From NCBI GenBank assembly GCA_046160045.1, contig JBJXGR010000014.1:10677-74676 (forward strand): a DNA stretch of 64,000 nucleotides. Reading direction: 5' to 3'. Within the stretch, counting starts at the first letter, position 1; each line of letters begins with the position of its first letter. The translations under genes and the position numbers were made by a program. Positions 8,142 through 16,997 of the stretch are shown in pieces. The notes beneath the pieces are model-generated. The model made no database searches, was not told the DNA's origin, and was given only the letters and a program-made list of their open reading frames with translations. Source of the stretch: CAZGUX01 sp046160045 (GTDB taxonomy: Bacteria > Acidobacteriota > Terriglobia > Bryobacterales > Bryobacteraceae).

Positions 8142-9125
8142 CTACGCCCTCCCTTTCGCGGCTTCCAGCAGCGCCCGCTTCACTGCCACACGGGCCAACT
8201 GGACCTTGTACGAATTCTGGCTCAGTGGAGTCGCATCGGCCAGGGCCGCTTTGGCCGCCTGCTCCGCCACCTCTTCGTTGATGGTCTTCCCCGCCAGCAT
8301 CTGGCTGGCCTGGTTTGCCTCCCAGGGCATCGGCGCCACATGGCCCAACACCACTCGAGCCGAGTCCACCGTGGCACCCTTCATCTTCAAGGCGACCGAG
8401 GCGGTGGCCAGCGGCCAATCCAGCGCCTGCTTCTGCCGCACCTCGTAGGTAGCATTCCTGACCGCGGCCAGCGGTACGAGGATCTCGGTCACGATCTCGT
8501 TGGGCATGATCGCCGTCTCCCGCTGGGAATCGCTCGATGGAGTCACAAAAAACTTTGCCGCATCGACTTCCCGCGGGCCCTGTGCGGAAACGATCTTGAC
8601 CTTCGCGCCCAGCGCCACCAGCGCCGGGCCCAGACTGGATGGGCTGACGAAGTAGGCCGGCCCCCGGTTGCCGAGAATGGCGTGATACTTGTTCTCTCCA
8701 CCCGGTACCAGCGAGTTGCCGTTCTTGTCCGTCGCTAGCAAACCGCGTCCGCCGCGGTAGTACCAGCAGCGCGGCCGTTGGCACAGGTCGCCGCCTACCG
8801 TGCCCATGTTCCGGATCTGCGGGCTCGACACCCCAAGCGCCGCCGTGCGGAGGGATGGAAACAGACGCCGCACCTCGGCATTCTCGGCAAGTTCATCCAG
8901 GGTGGCGGTCGCACCGATCCGCAGTCCGGCTTTCGTCGACTGAATGCCGCCCAGTTCCCGGATGCCTTTGATGTTGACTACGCGCTTCGGCGTGTGAAGG
9001 TAATCTTTCATCAGGCTGAGCAAATCGGTGCCGCCAGCCAGCAGGTCCACCTCGCCCCAACTCTGGCCGAGCATCTTCAGCGCGTCCTGCAGCGTTGCGG
9101 GACTTGCATATTCGAAGGCTTGCAT
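8142..9125 (-). CDS. Molybdenum hydroxylase FAD-binding subunit (CoxM/XdhB-like)
   Basis: This is a 327-residue protein. The N-terminal PCMH-type FAD domain begins MQAFEYASPATLQDALKML with the LLAGGTDLL flavin-binding loop and the RNMGTVGGDL motif. The C-terminal CO-dehydrogenase flavoprotein domain includes PNEIVTEILVPL. An unusual QRPRCWYYRGG insertion follows GGDL, as in the exported subfamily. It passes electrons from the 2Fe-2S centres to FAD. The start immediately follows the stop of the Mo subunit (zero spacing), indicating tight coupling. No Tat signal of its own is seen, so it likely travels with the 2Fe-2S subunit. Confidence 0.9.
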   Translation of the reverse strand: MQAFEYASPATLQDALKMLGQSWGEVDLLAGGTDLLSLMKDYLHTPKRVVNIKGIRELGGIQSTKAGLRIGATATLDELAENAEVRRLFPSLRTAALGVSSPQIRNMGTVGGDLCQRPRCWYYRGGRGLLATDKNGNSLVPGGENKYHAILGNRGPAYFVSPSSLGPALVALGAKVKIVSAQGPREVDAAKFFVTPSSDSQRETAIMPNEIVTEILVPLAAVRNATYEVRQKQALDWPLATASVALKMKGATVDSARVVLGHVAPMPWEANQASQMLAGKTINEEVAEQAAKAALADATPLSQNSYKVQLARVAVKRALLEAAKGRA

Positions 9126-11258
9126 TTAGGCATTCCTCCTTTCGAGCGCCGCCAGCACCCGGTCGGGCGTCAGCGGAAGATGACTGACACGAACGCCGAT
9201 GGCGTTGGCCACCGCATTGGCAATCGCCGTGATCCCCGAAATGGCGGGGGGTTCGCCCAGGCCGATGATGCCCCGGTCGTCGAACTCCTTCTCCAGGTTC
9301 ATGTGAACAACGATTTCGCCGATGTCGCCGATGCCGGCCAGTTTGTAGAACTCCATGTCCGCATTCAGGACCCGGCCGGTCTGCTCGTCCATGATCCGTT
9401 CCTCCATCAGCGCCGAGCAGATGGACATGATCACCGAACCGGACACTTGGCTCTCGGCCGTCTTGACATTGACGATGGTGCCGCAATCCTGCACGGCCAC
9501 CGTCTTCACCATTCGAACCGAGCCTGTCTCGCTGTCCACCTCGACCTCGGCCATCTGTATGCCGCCCACGCCGGAAGAGTTCAGGCCGCCGGGGTTCTTG
9601 GGGTCGTTGGCGCCCATCTCAGTAACGGTCTTCATTCCCAACTTGGAGCATGCCGCTTTCCAGGTCAGGCTTTTGGCTGGATTCCCCTTCACCTGAATCT
9701 TGCCGTCAACCGCTTCCAGGTTCTCCTTCGGAGCGCCCAGTACGGGAGACACGGCGTCGAGCAGTTTGTCGAGCGCGTTCGTCACTGATTTGCGGCTGGA
9801 TGACGAGACACCGCCGATAGTCGTCGATCCGCCCGATCCACCCGAGGGTGGAAACGCATTGTCCCCGATTTTCACCTGGATGTCCTGGATCCGCAGGCCC
9901 AGCGTCTCGGCGGCCACAATCGCGATCGCGGTCCGCGTACCGGTCCCCAGATCCTGGCTGCCCAACTCCACTTCCACAGTTCCATCCGCATGAATGTTGG
10001 TTCTCGCCTGGCTGGCGTGCCCGCCGCCCCCCCAGGTGTGAACCGCCAGGCCCAAGCCCCGTTTCAAGTGGCCCGACCCCGATTCGCCGCGCGGGTGCCA
10101 CTTCTTCTTCCACTCCATCAACTCTATGCCCTTCTGGATCTGCTTTCGATAAACGTCCGGCCGCAGCGTCCAGTCGGCGTTCTTCATGAAAACTTCGGTG
10201 GGGTCCATTCGCAACTGCGCGGCCAGATCCTCGATGGCCGTGCAAGTCAGGTAGCAGGCCTGCTGGTGGTTCGGAGCGCGCCAGGCGCGGACTCCGCCTG
10301 CATTCACCGAGACCGCCGTATGATTCTTGCGTTGATTGGGGATCTTGGTGAAGACATACGGAATTGGCGGAGACCCGCCTCCCGTGAATCCGCCCGTCGC
10401 CCAGGTGCTGGACTCCCAAGCGGTGATGGTTCCGTCCTTCTTGGCGCCCAGCTTGATCTTGCCGAACGCAGAAGGACGCACGCCGGCGATCGTCAACTCG
10501 GTGGCCCGATCCAGGAACAACTTCACCGGCTTGCCGCCGCTCATCTTTGAAAGATGGCTGGCCTGATAGCCCCACAGATCGGCAACGAACTTGCTGCCGA
10601 ACCCGCCGCCCACATGATCCATGTGAACGGAGACCTGAGTGGCCGGCAACTCGAGCGCCTTGGCCAGGTCGCCGCCGATGCCGCTCACGTTCTGCGTCGA
10701 AGGGAACAGTTTGATCTTCTCGCCCCACTCAACAACTTGGCCGTGCGGTTCCAGACAACAGTGGGTGATGACGGGGATTCCGTAGTTCCCTTCCATCGTC
10801 ACATCCGCCGTCTTGAAGGCGTCGTCCGGATCTCCGGTCAACTGCTCGCCGGCCGCGGAGGCTCGAGGTCCGGCTTTCTTCAGATCGTCCTCGCGCGCAA
10901 GATGCGGCAGCGGCTCATACTCGACCCGGATCGCCCGCGTGGCATCGAGCGCCTGCTCGAGGGTCTTCGCCGCAACCGCCGCGACCTCGGCGCCGGCCCA
11001 TTGGATCTCCTGGCCGGCTTTGGCGATCGCCCGCACCGCCGTCACCCCGGGCATCCGCTCGGCGGGGCTGATGTCGATCGTCACTACCCGCGCATGAGCA
11101 TGCGGGCAGGTCAGCAGGGCGCCGTGTAGCAATCCGGGCGGATTCAGGTCGGAGGTATATTTTGCCCGTCCGGACGCTTTCTGCCCTCCATCCACGCGAT
11201 CATGCCGCTTACCCATCAGGCGGCGCTTTTCCATGGGAGGCCAACTGTATTCAGGCAT
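9126..11258 (-). CDS. Molybdenum hydroxylase large subunit (CoxL/XdhA-like)
   Basis: This is a 710-residue protein. It opens with GKRHDRVDGGQKASGRAKYTSD, the aldehyde oxidase/xanthine dehydrogenase a/b hammerhead domain. The molybdopterin-cytosine dinucleotide domain shows HVGGGFGSKF, VRAWRAPNHQQACY (in place of the VRGxG-type loop) and, near the C-terminus, GLGEPPAISGI with the catalytic Glu. It hydroxylates an aldehyde, heterocycle or similar substrate. The active-site loop lacks the CO-dehydrogenase Cys signature, so CO oxidation is not supported. The first 8 nt overlap the end of the 2Fe-2S gene. Substrate unknown. Confidence 0.9.
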   Translation of the reverse strand: MPEYSWPPMEKRRLMGKRHDRVDGGQKASGRAKYTSDLNPPGLLHGALLTCPHAHARVVTIDISPAERMPGVTAVRAIAKAGQEIQWAGAEVAAVAAKTLEQALDATRAIRVEYEPLPHLAREDDLKKAGPRASAAGEQLTGDPDDAFKTADVTMEGNYGIPVITHCCLEPHGQVVEWGEKIKLFPSTQNVSGIGGDLAKALELPATQVSVHMDHVGGGFGSKFVADLWGYQASHLSKMSGGKPVKLFLDRATELTIAGVRPSAFGKIKLGAKKDGTITAWESSTWATGGFTGGGSPPIPYVFTKIPNQRKNHTAVSVNAGGVRAWRAPNHQQACYLTCTAIEDLAAQLRMDPTEVFMKNADWTLRPDVYRKQIQKGIELMEWKKKWHPRGESGSGHLKRGLGLAVHTWGGGGHASQARTNIHADGTVEVELGSQDLGTGTRTAIAIVAAETLGLRIQDIQVKIGDNAFPPSGGSGGSTTIGGVSSSSRKSVTNALDKLLDAVSPVLGAPKENLEAVDGKIQVKGNPAKSLTWKAACSKLGMKTVTEMGANDPKNPGGLNSSGVGGIQMAEVEVDSETGSVRMVKTVAVQDCGTIVNVKTAESQVSGSVIMSICSALMEERIMDEQTGRVLNADMEFYKLAGIGDIGEIVVHMNLEKEFDDRGIIGLGEPPAISGITAIANAVANAIGVRVSHLPLTPDRVLAALERRNA

Positions 11259-11901
11259 TTCGTCCTCCTCGCGACTTCATCTCCCGGGCCGCGTCCAGCA
11301 CCGCCTTGCGGACGCCCACATAGGTACCGCAGCGGCAGAGGTTGCCGCCCAAGCCGCGCTCGACATCCGCCTCGCTGCGGACGTTGGAATTCCGGTCGAG
11401 GAAGCCCTTCGCTGCCATCACGAAGCCCGGAGTGCAGTAGCCGCACTGCTGTGCATCGTGGCGGACAAAGGCCGCCGACACCGGGTGTAGCTTCCCGGCT
11501 GGGGCGATCCCCTCGATGGTCTGAATGTCTTTGCCCTGCGCATCCACTGCCAGGACTGAACAAGAGTAAATGACCTTGCCGCTCATGATGACGGTGCAAG
11601 CCCCACACGTTGCGCGATCGCAAACCTTTTTTGCGCCCGTCATATCCAACTGGTCGCGCAACGCGTCCAGAAGGGTGACGCGCGGCTCGACACTGAGGTT
11701 CTTGGTCTGTCCGTTGATCTTGAGAGCGATGTTGACGGCGCCGGGCCCCACGGCACTGGAGCCAGCCGCCGGTGGCGCTGCCGAGGCTTCATGGACGAGC
11801 CCTAGCGCTCCGCCCCCCGCGCCGACGCCCTGGAGGAAGCCACGCCGCGATACCGGGCTCTTCCGCTTCCCAGGAGCGTCTGGGTCTTTCTTGGAACTCA
11901 T
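11251..11901 (-). CDS. Tat-exported 2Fe-2S subunit of molybdenum hydroxylase (CoxS-like)
   Basis: This is a 216-residue protein. The start ATG 11901 is preceded by AGGAAAGG at good spacing and begins before a twin-arginine signal (SRRGFLQGVGAGGGALG, residues about 20-36), so longer frames upstream are not used. It has a plant-type ferredoxin domain (CDRATCGACTV) and a C-terminal 2Fe-2S helical domain (QQCGYCTPGF, then GNLCRCGTY). As the only subunit with a Tat signal it should carry the folded complex to the periplasm. It is the first gene of the operon 2Fe-2S, Mo, FAD, Cys-rich protein. Confidence 0.93.
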   Translation of the reverse strand: MSSKKDPDAPGKRKSPVSRRGFLQGVGAGGGALGLVHEASAAPPAAGSSAVGPGAVNIALKINGQTKNLSVEPRVTLLDALRDQLDMTGAKKVCDRATCGACTVIMSGKVIYSCSVLAVDAQGKDIQTIEGIAPAGKLHPVSAAFVRHDAQQCGYCTPGFVMAAKGFLDRNSNVRSEADVERGLGGNLCRCGTYVGVRKAVLDAAREMKSRGGRNA

Positions 11902-11969
11902 CAGACACCTTCCTTTCCTGCATGTTTCGGTGATGATGCGGATTAACGATGTACGGGTGAATCGACACA

Positions 11970-12000
11970 AATATATCACACTGCCGGGACCGGAACTCAA
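11970..12000 (-). promoter_or_regulatory. Possible promoter of Mo-hydroxylase operon
   Basis: On the minus strand TTGAGT (11995-12000) is 19 nt (or 18, depending on register) from TATATT/ATATAT around 11970-11976, about 70 nt before the 2Fe-2S start codon. By eye only. Confidence 0.3.
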
Positions 12001-12091
12001 GGAGGTCCCAAAGCCCACAGGAAGCCCGGCGCGCCGCCGAGAGACAGCTCCTCTAGTACGAATCCGACCGCCAGGCTCACGACCCCGCACA

Positions 12092-12121
12092 AACAAAAAG
12101 GGGAGGCCGGATGGCCTCCCC
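12092..12121 (-). terminator. Rho-independent terminator of TPR gene
   Basis: A perfect 9-bp stem, GGGGAGGCC with GGCCTCCCC and a four-base loop (12100-12121), is followed on the minus strand by TTTTTGTTT. It lies 33 nt after the stop of the TPR gene at 12154. Confidence 0.85.
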
Positions 12122-12153
12122 TCGATTGTCTGCACCGCGGAGGAACCGCGCGT

Positions 12154-13455
12154 CTATTTCTTCTTAGCCGCCGGCGCGCGGCGAACGGGTCTGGCCGCCG
12201 GTGCGCGTTTGGGCGGCGCAGGCCATCCGTTGATGTCTTTGCGCTCCGCGATGTCAAAGGTCAGTTTAAAAGGATCCTTCTGAATCGCCGAGGGGATGCC
12301 GCTGAACTCGATCTCGGTGCCCGGCTCGGCCGGGTTCGGCAGGGCCGTCGCCAGCACTAGCTTACAGTCGGCAACCGTTCCCTCACCGACCGCGAGTTCG
12401 ATCTCCTTGGGCGCTTTTTCGGGCTTCTGCGAAATCACCTTGCCCTTGAACTTGGTCACGCCGTTGACGCCGCCGGGAAGATCGGCGCCCTTCACTTTCT
12501 CATTGAAGTAGGTCTCGCCGTCCGGAGCCAGAAGCGCCTCGCGAATCGTCTCCCAGAGGGCCAAGGCTGGATTGGCGGCCGCACGCGCCTGGGATTTCTC
12601 TTGATCGACTTCGGATTTGCTCTTGATCTTGAAGCCCGCAGGGGGCATCGCCGAAGCGATTGCGGCCTTACGAACCTCATCGAGTCCCTCTGAAGAGCCA
12701 TGGTAGGAGTTATAGGCCTTCACAAAAAACGCATCCACCGGCTTCTTTTGCGCATCCGGAAATGCGCCGACGCCGGCGAGGGATGCCGCCCGTGCAAAGT
12801 GGAAAAGCACCTCAGACTGGCGATCGGGATCTTTTTGCTGGTAGATCGCCATGCCGAGCGAGTACGAAACCTGCGCGAAGTTCGGATTCAACTCCAATGC
12901 CTTCCGATAGCTTTCCTCCGCCTTCTTGGGCTCTTTCCTGGTGGTGGCGACAAAACCCAGAGCCTTGTGCGCGATCACCGTGGTCTCTTTCTTCGTCGCC
13001 TGCCACTTGGCGTCATCGGTGATACTTGCGGGCTTCTCCGAGGAGAGCAATCCCTGCGCGGCTTTCTCGCCCGTCGCCAGGGTGTCCGGGGTCACCGGCA
13101 AACTTTCGACCAGCAACGTCAACCAGTAGAGTGCAGCCAGATCCTTTGGATCGTTGGCCAGCATCTCGTTGGCGGTATCCCACATTTTTTGGGCGTTGCC
13201 CAACTGCTGGTATGCCGTCAGGATGAGATTGAGCCGCTCGGCCTTGTAGTCCGATTCCGGGTACTTCTCCTTCCATGCCTGAAGCGCTGCAAGGCGCTTG
13301 TTGGCATCGGCCGCCTGGTCGGTTGCGGCCTTGAACATCTCATATTCCTGAGCATCCTTCACCTTCTTTTCCTTCGCTTGCGCGAAGATCATGGAGGCGC
13401 TCAGTAGACCGACCAGTGCCACGCCGAGAACTTGTTTTGTCAGTTGATGGAACAC
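12154..13455 (-). CDS. Periplasmic TPR-repeat protein
   Basis: This is a 433-residue protein. The start GTG 13455 is chosen because GGAGGAAG lies 6 nt upstream; a further upstream GTG would include that site in the coding region. It has a signal peptide (LTKQVLGVALVGLLSASMIFAQA). Tetratricopeptide-like helices run through about residues 30-260, for example KKAEESYRKALELNPNFAQVSYSLG. A beta-rich C-terminal domain (GVTKFKGKVISQ to FSGIPSAIQ) follows, ending in a low-complexity Ala/Pro/Lys/Arg tail. It probably scaffolds protein assemblies in the periplasm. No enzymatic motif is seen. It has its own terminator. Confidence 0.8.
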   Translation of the reverse strand: MFHQLTKQVLGVALVGLLSASMIFAQAKEKKVKDAQEYEMFKAATDQAADANKRLAALQAWKEKYPESDYKAERLNLILTAYQQLGNAQKMWDTANEMLANDPKDLAALYWLTLLVESLPVTPDTLATGEKAAQGLLSSEKPASITDDAKWQATKKETTVIAHKALGFVATTRKEPKKAEESYRKALELNPNFAQVSYSLGMAIYQQKDPDRQSEVLFHFARAASLAGVGAFPDAQKKPVDAFFVKAYNSYHGSSEGLDEVRKAAIASAMPPAGFKIKSKSEVDQEKSQARAAANPALALWETIREALLAPDGETYFNEKVKGADLPGGVNGVTKFKGKVISQKPEKAPKEIELAVGEGTVADCKLVLATALPNPAEPGTEIEFSGIPSAIQKDPFKLTFDIAERKDINGWPAPPKRAPAARPVRRAPAAKKK

Positions 13456-13712
13456 TCGAACTTCCTCCAACACCCGTTACGTTAAGTGCAAGTCAGCAAA
13501 ATCAGAGGGGGCCGCACGCGACTGAGCACGATCGGCTCGGATCCTGCTGTGCCATGTGGACTCTTGCGGAGTATATCCGAACCTGACACTGCACCGCAAC
13601 CGTTTGGACGCCGGCGTGGTTCGGTTTGTTTCCGAGATCCGGTACAACCCCACAACTTTTACACCCGGCACATGGCTCCAACTGCCTCTATGATAGAATC
13701 CGCAGATCCGGA

Positions 13713-15182
13713 ATGCACTACTTCGACCTGGGGGTCATCGCCGCCTACCTCATTGGTATTACTCTGTTCGGCGCGAGATTCCGGCGCGGACAAAAGGACC
13801 TCAGGGACTACTTCCTCGGCGGACGTACCGCGCCATGGTGGGCGATCAGCCTGTCGATCGTTTCGGCTGAAACCAGCACGCTGACCATAATCGGCACACC
13901 CGCGCTGGCGTTCGGCGGGAATCTGGGCTTCCTGCAACTGGTATTCGGCTACCTGCTAGCCCGCATTGTCATCTCCTCTCTGCTGCTGCCCCACTACTTC
14001 CGCGGCGAGATGTTCACGGCCTATGAGTTGATGCGGCGGCGTTTTGGCGAACGTCTCCGCCGCTGGACCGCGTGCACGTTTCTGGCCACCCGGGCGCTGG
14101 CGGAAGGGGTGCGCGTGTTCGCCATTTCCATCGTGATCTCCATTGTGCTCGGCACCGGCGAGATCGCCTCGATTGTTCTGATTGTCGGTTTGACCCTGTT
14201 TTACACCTTTGAGGGTGGTATGACCGCAGTCATCTGGACCGACGTCGTGCAGATGTTCATCTATGTTGGCGGGGCGGCCCTGAGTTTCTTCGTGATCCTC
14301 GAAAAGATTCCGGGCGGCTGGGAGCATGTGACGGCTGTCGCTGGCGTGGCAGGGAAGCTTCAGATCTTTGATTTCCGCTTTGCGGCCAACCTCGAGTTCT
14401 TCAGCCGTCCCTATTCGTTCTGGGCGGGAATCCTCGGCGGCTGCTTTCTCACCACAGCCAGCCATGGAACCGATCAATTGATTGTGCAGCGCCTGCTCAG
14501 CGCCCGCAGCGAAAGCCAGAGCCGGCTGGCCTTGCTCGCAAGCTGGGGTGTAATCTTCCTCCAGTTCACACTGTTTCTGTTGATCGGCGTCGCATTGTTT
14601 GTCTTCTACTCGGACGCGCACCTGCCCCCGCCTCACCCTCCCGATCGCATCTATCCCCAGTTCATCTGGCAGTACTTGCCGCCAGGGGTCGCGGGCATCG
14701 TTATGGCGGCGATTCTGGCGGCGGCTATGGCCAATATCAGCGCGGCTTTGAATTCGCTCGCGTCGACCACGGTGGTTGATATTCTCAGGCCGATGGGCAA
14801 AGCTCTGTCAGACAAAGCCAGCCTGAGGGTCGCACGTCTGGCAACCGTCTTCTGGGGACTCGTGTTGCTTGGAATCGCCATTTTCGCCAGAAGTTGGGGG
14901 CCGGTGCTCGAAGCCGGGTTGGCCATTGCGTCGATTCCGCTTGGCGCGCTTCTTGGGGTCTTTCTCTTGGGAGTCACCACCCGCCGGGTGGCGGAATCGC
15001 ATGCCATCCTGGGCATGCTCTCCGGCTTCGCGATGATCACGTTTGTGCGCTTCGCCACACCCATTGCTTGGAGTTGGTATGTGCTGATTGGAACCACGAC
15101 CACCTACCTGGTGGCGATGCTGGCATCGCTCCTGGCTCCGGCGGACAGGGCGGCACCTGATGAAACCGGCCTCCGCTGGTGA
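13713..15182 (+). CDS. Sodium:solute symporter family transporter
   Basis: This 489-residue polytopic protein has about 13 hydrophobic helices. The start ATG 13713 (MHYFDLGVIAAYLIGITLFG) is placed at the first helix. DYFLGGRTAPWWAISLSIVSAETSTLTIIGTPA is the SSS N-terminal hallmark (helices 1-2). FEGGMTAVIWTDVVQMFIYVGG and GTDQLIVQRLLSARSESQSR are further family marks. It imports a solute, likely a sugar or similar organic compound, with sodium. A TATGATAGAAT sequence lies just upstream. The APC permease follows after 20 nt and may be co-transcribed. Confidence 0.9.
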   Translation: MHYFDLGVIAAYLIGITLFGARFRRGQKDLRDYFLGGRTAPWWAISLSIVSAETSTLTIIGTPALAFGGNLGFLQLVFGYLLARIVISSLLLPHYFRGEMFTAYELMRRRFGERLRRWTACTFLATRALAEGVRVFAISIVISIVLGTGEIASIVLIVGLTLFYTFEGGMTAVIWTDVVQMFIYVGGAALSFFVILEKIPGGWEHVTAVAGVAGKLQIFDFRFAANLEFFSRPYSFWAGILGGCFLTTASHGTDQLIVQRLLSARSESQSRLALLASWGVIFLQFTLFLLIGVALFVFYSDAHLPPPHPPDRIYPQFIWQYLPPGVAGIVMAAILAAAMANISAALNSLASTTVVDILRPMGKALSDKASLRVARLATVFWGLVLLGIAIFARSWGPVLEAGLAIASIPLGALLGVFLLGVTTRRVAESHAILGMLSGFAMITFVRFATPIAWSWYVLIGTTTTYLVAMLASLLAPADRAAPDETGLRW

Positions 15183-15202
15183 TGTGTAAGGGGCACTGAA
15201 TC

Positions 15203-16600
15203 GTGAGTGAACTCACAAAGGACCGAATGACCGGTACGGACGAACTGAAACGCGATTTAGGACCATGGAGCGCCGCTTCCATTGTGGTTGGCACCGTCAT
15301 CGGGAGCGGCATTTTCATTGTCCCCAATATCATGATCCAGCGGCTGGGCTCACCGGATTGGGTCTTTTTCGTCTGGGTCTTCGGCGGTTTGCTGTCGTTA
15401 TCCGGTGCCCTCACGTACGCCGAATTGTCGGCCGCCTTGCCCGGCGCCGGTGGGGAATACGTTTACTTGCGCCGCGCCTATTCGCCGGTTTTCAGCTTTG
15501 TTTACGGCTGGACGCAGATGTGGGTGGCCAAGAGCGGGTCGTGCGCGACGCTCGCTTCGGGTTTCTTTCTCTACTTCTCTAATTTCCGGCCGGAAACCAC
15601 CAAGGTTCTGTTTTCGATTCCGTTCGTCGGAAATGGAGGGGCGCCTCAGCCCGTCACTCTTGGCCAGATTTACGGAATGGGCCTGATCATGGGCCTGGGG
15701 CTTTTGAATTTCTTCGGCGTGAAACTCGGAGGCCAGGTGCAGGTCGCGGTCACGATTTCGAAGGTCGTGCTGATTGGCGGTGTGATTGCCTTCGGACTGG
15801 CCTCGCCGCATAGCGCCACGGCTAACCTAACCACGTCTACGGGCACGACCGCCGGGCTCGCGGGATTTTTCGCGGCTCTGGTGGCGGCTCTCTGGGCCTA
15901 CGATGGCTGGAACAATGTCGGCATGGTCGCCTCCGAAATTAAGGATCCGCAACGTAATCTGCCGCGCGCGCTGATTTGGGGCACGCTCGGCGTGATGGCG
16001 ATTTACCTGCTCGCCAATGCCGCGTATTTTCTTGTGCTCAATGCAGACGAGGTCGCAGGCAACCGGCTAGTCGCCGCGGAGATGATGCGAAAGGCAGGAG
16101 GCCAGTGGGGAGCCGGCATTGTTTCCGTGGCGGCAATGGTGAGCATGTTCGCTGCCCTTAACGGATCGATTTTGTCCGGTTCCCGCGTTCCCTATGCAAT
16201 GGCGCGCGACGGCTTGTTTTTTCCCTCCGTCTCCAAGGTTCACCCCCGCTATCGAACGCCGTCCACGGCAATTCTCGCCCTGAGCGCCTGGTCCTCAATT
16301 CTGGTACTCTCCGGCCGCTATGATCAGCTTGTCACCCTGGTAATTTTCCCCAGTTGGATTCTTTACGGCATGACCACCGCCGCCGTGATCGTGTTGCGCC
16401 GCCGCGAACCTGACCTTCCACGCCCTTATCGAACATTGGGTTACCCCGTGGTGCCGGTGCTGTTTGTTCTGGTTGCCCTCGCGTTGCTGGTGTCCACCCT
16501 GCTGGACGCGCCACGGGAATCGGCCCTCGGATTAATCGTGATCGCCGCCGGTCTACCCTTCTACGTCTACTGGAATCGCCGCTCCAAACTGGATGGCTAG
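15203..16600 (+). CDS. APC-superfamily amino acid permease
   Basis: This is a 465-residue, roughly 12-helix protein. GTG 15203 has AAGGGG upstream. An internal ATG at 15227, with AAGGA 4 nt before it, is an alternative. The APC hallmark GSGIFIVPNIM is in helix 1, GGLLSLSGALTYAELSAALPGAGGEYVYLRRAY spans helices 2-3, and YDGWNNVGMVASEIKDPQRNLPRA is the LAT-type helix 6 region. It is likely an amino acid exchanger or importer in the inner membrane. It follows the SSS gene closely. Substrate not predictable. Confidence 0.9.
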   Translation: MSELTKDRMTGTDELKRDLGPWSAASIVVGTVIGSGIFIVPNIMIQRLGSPDWVFFVWVFGGLLSLSGALTYAELSAALPGAGGEYVYLRRAYSPVFSFVYGWTQMWVAKSGSCATLASGFFLYFSNFRPETTKVLFSIPFVGNGGAPQPVTLGQIYGMGLIMGLGLLNFFGVKLGGQVQVAVTISKVVLIGGVIAFGLASPHSATANLTTSTGTTAGLAGFFAALVAALWAYDGWNNVGMVASEIKDPQRNLPRALIWGTLGVMAIYLLANAAYFLVLNADEVAGNRLVAAEMMRKAGGQWGAGIVSVAAMVSMFAALNGSILSGSRVPYAMARDGLFFPSVSKVHPRYRTPSTAILALSAWSSILVLSGRYDQLVTLVIFPSWILYGMTTAAVIVLRRREPDLPRPYRTLGYPVVPVLFVLVALALLVSTLLDAPRESALGLIVIAAGLPFYVYWNRRSKLDG

Positions 16601-16663
16601 TACTGTTTGGACCCTTCAAAACGCCGAATAAGCGCTTTGTTCCGTTTTCAGAACAAACATTTA

Positions 16664-16692
16664 TTGAAATTTTCGCCAATCTGCGATAGAAC
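16664..16692 (+). promoter_or_regulatory. Candidate promoter of AT-hook gene
   Basis: TTGAAA (16664-16669) is 17 nt from TAGAAC (16687-16692), in an A/T-rich patch 83 nt upstream of the AT-hook gene start. By eye only. Confidence 0.45.
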
Positions 16693-16774
16693 TGCTTTGG
16701 ATAGACTTTGCGTTCCATTGATGAGAGTTCTTGCGGAAGCGGGGTACTATCCAGATTGCGTGGGTGGGGGAAAT

Positions 16775-16975
16775 ATGGACATCACAAAAATCCTGGGCGA
16801 GTTGCGACAGGAGCGAGAACAGTTGGAAGAGGCGATCATCAGCCTGGAACGCCTGGCGAGAAGCCGCGGCAAGAAGCGCGGACGCCCGCCGGCCTGGTTA
16901 GCCGAACCGAAACGCCGGGGCCGGCCGCCCGGGAGCAAGAATAAGAAGAGTTCGGGATCCGGTTCCTCAGAGTAG
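16775..16975 (+). CDS. Small protein with coiled-coil and two AT-hooks
   Basis: This is a 66-residue protein. The start ATG 16775 follows GGGTGGGGGAAAT. Residues 1-30 (ITKILGELRQEREQLEEAII) form an amphipathic helix suited to dimerisation. Residues 33-39 (KKRGRPP) and 46-53 (KRRGRPPG) are two AT-hook cores (Gly-Arg-Pro), which bind the minor groove of A/T-rich DNA. A Lys/Ser/Gly tail follows. It could be a nucleoid-associated or architectural factor. It stands alone between the APC permease and the convergent fusion hydrolase, with its own promoter. I recall similar small proteins in acidobacteria but cannot name a characterised member. Confidence 0.75.
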   Translation: MDITKILGELRQEREQLEEAIISLERLARSRGKKRGRPPAWLAEPKRRGRPPGSKNKKSSGSGSSE

Positions 16976-16997
16976 TGAGGAAGGGCCTCGGCGCGAT

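Noticed and set aside
9126..11901. Assignment of the molybdenum hydroxylase as a CO dehydrogenase
   Set aside because: The large subunit lacks the Cys-containing active-site loop typical of form I CO dehydrogenase, and the complex has a Tat signal.
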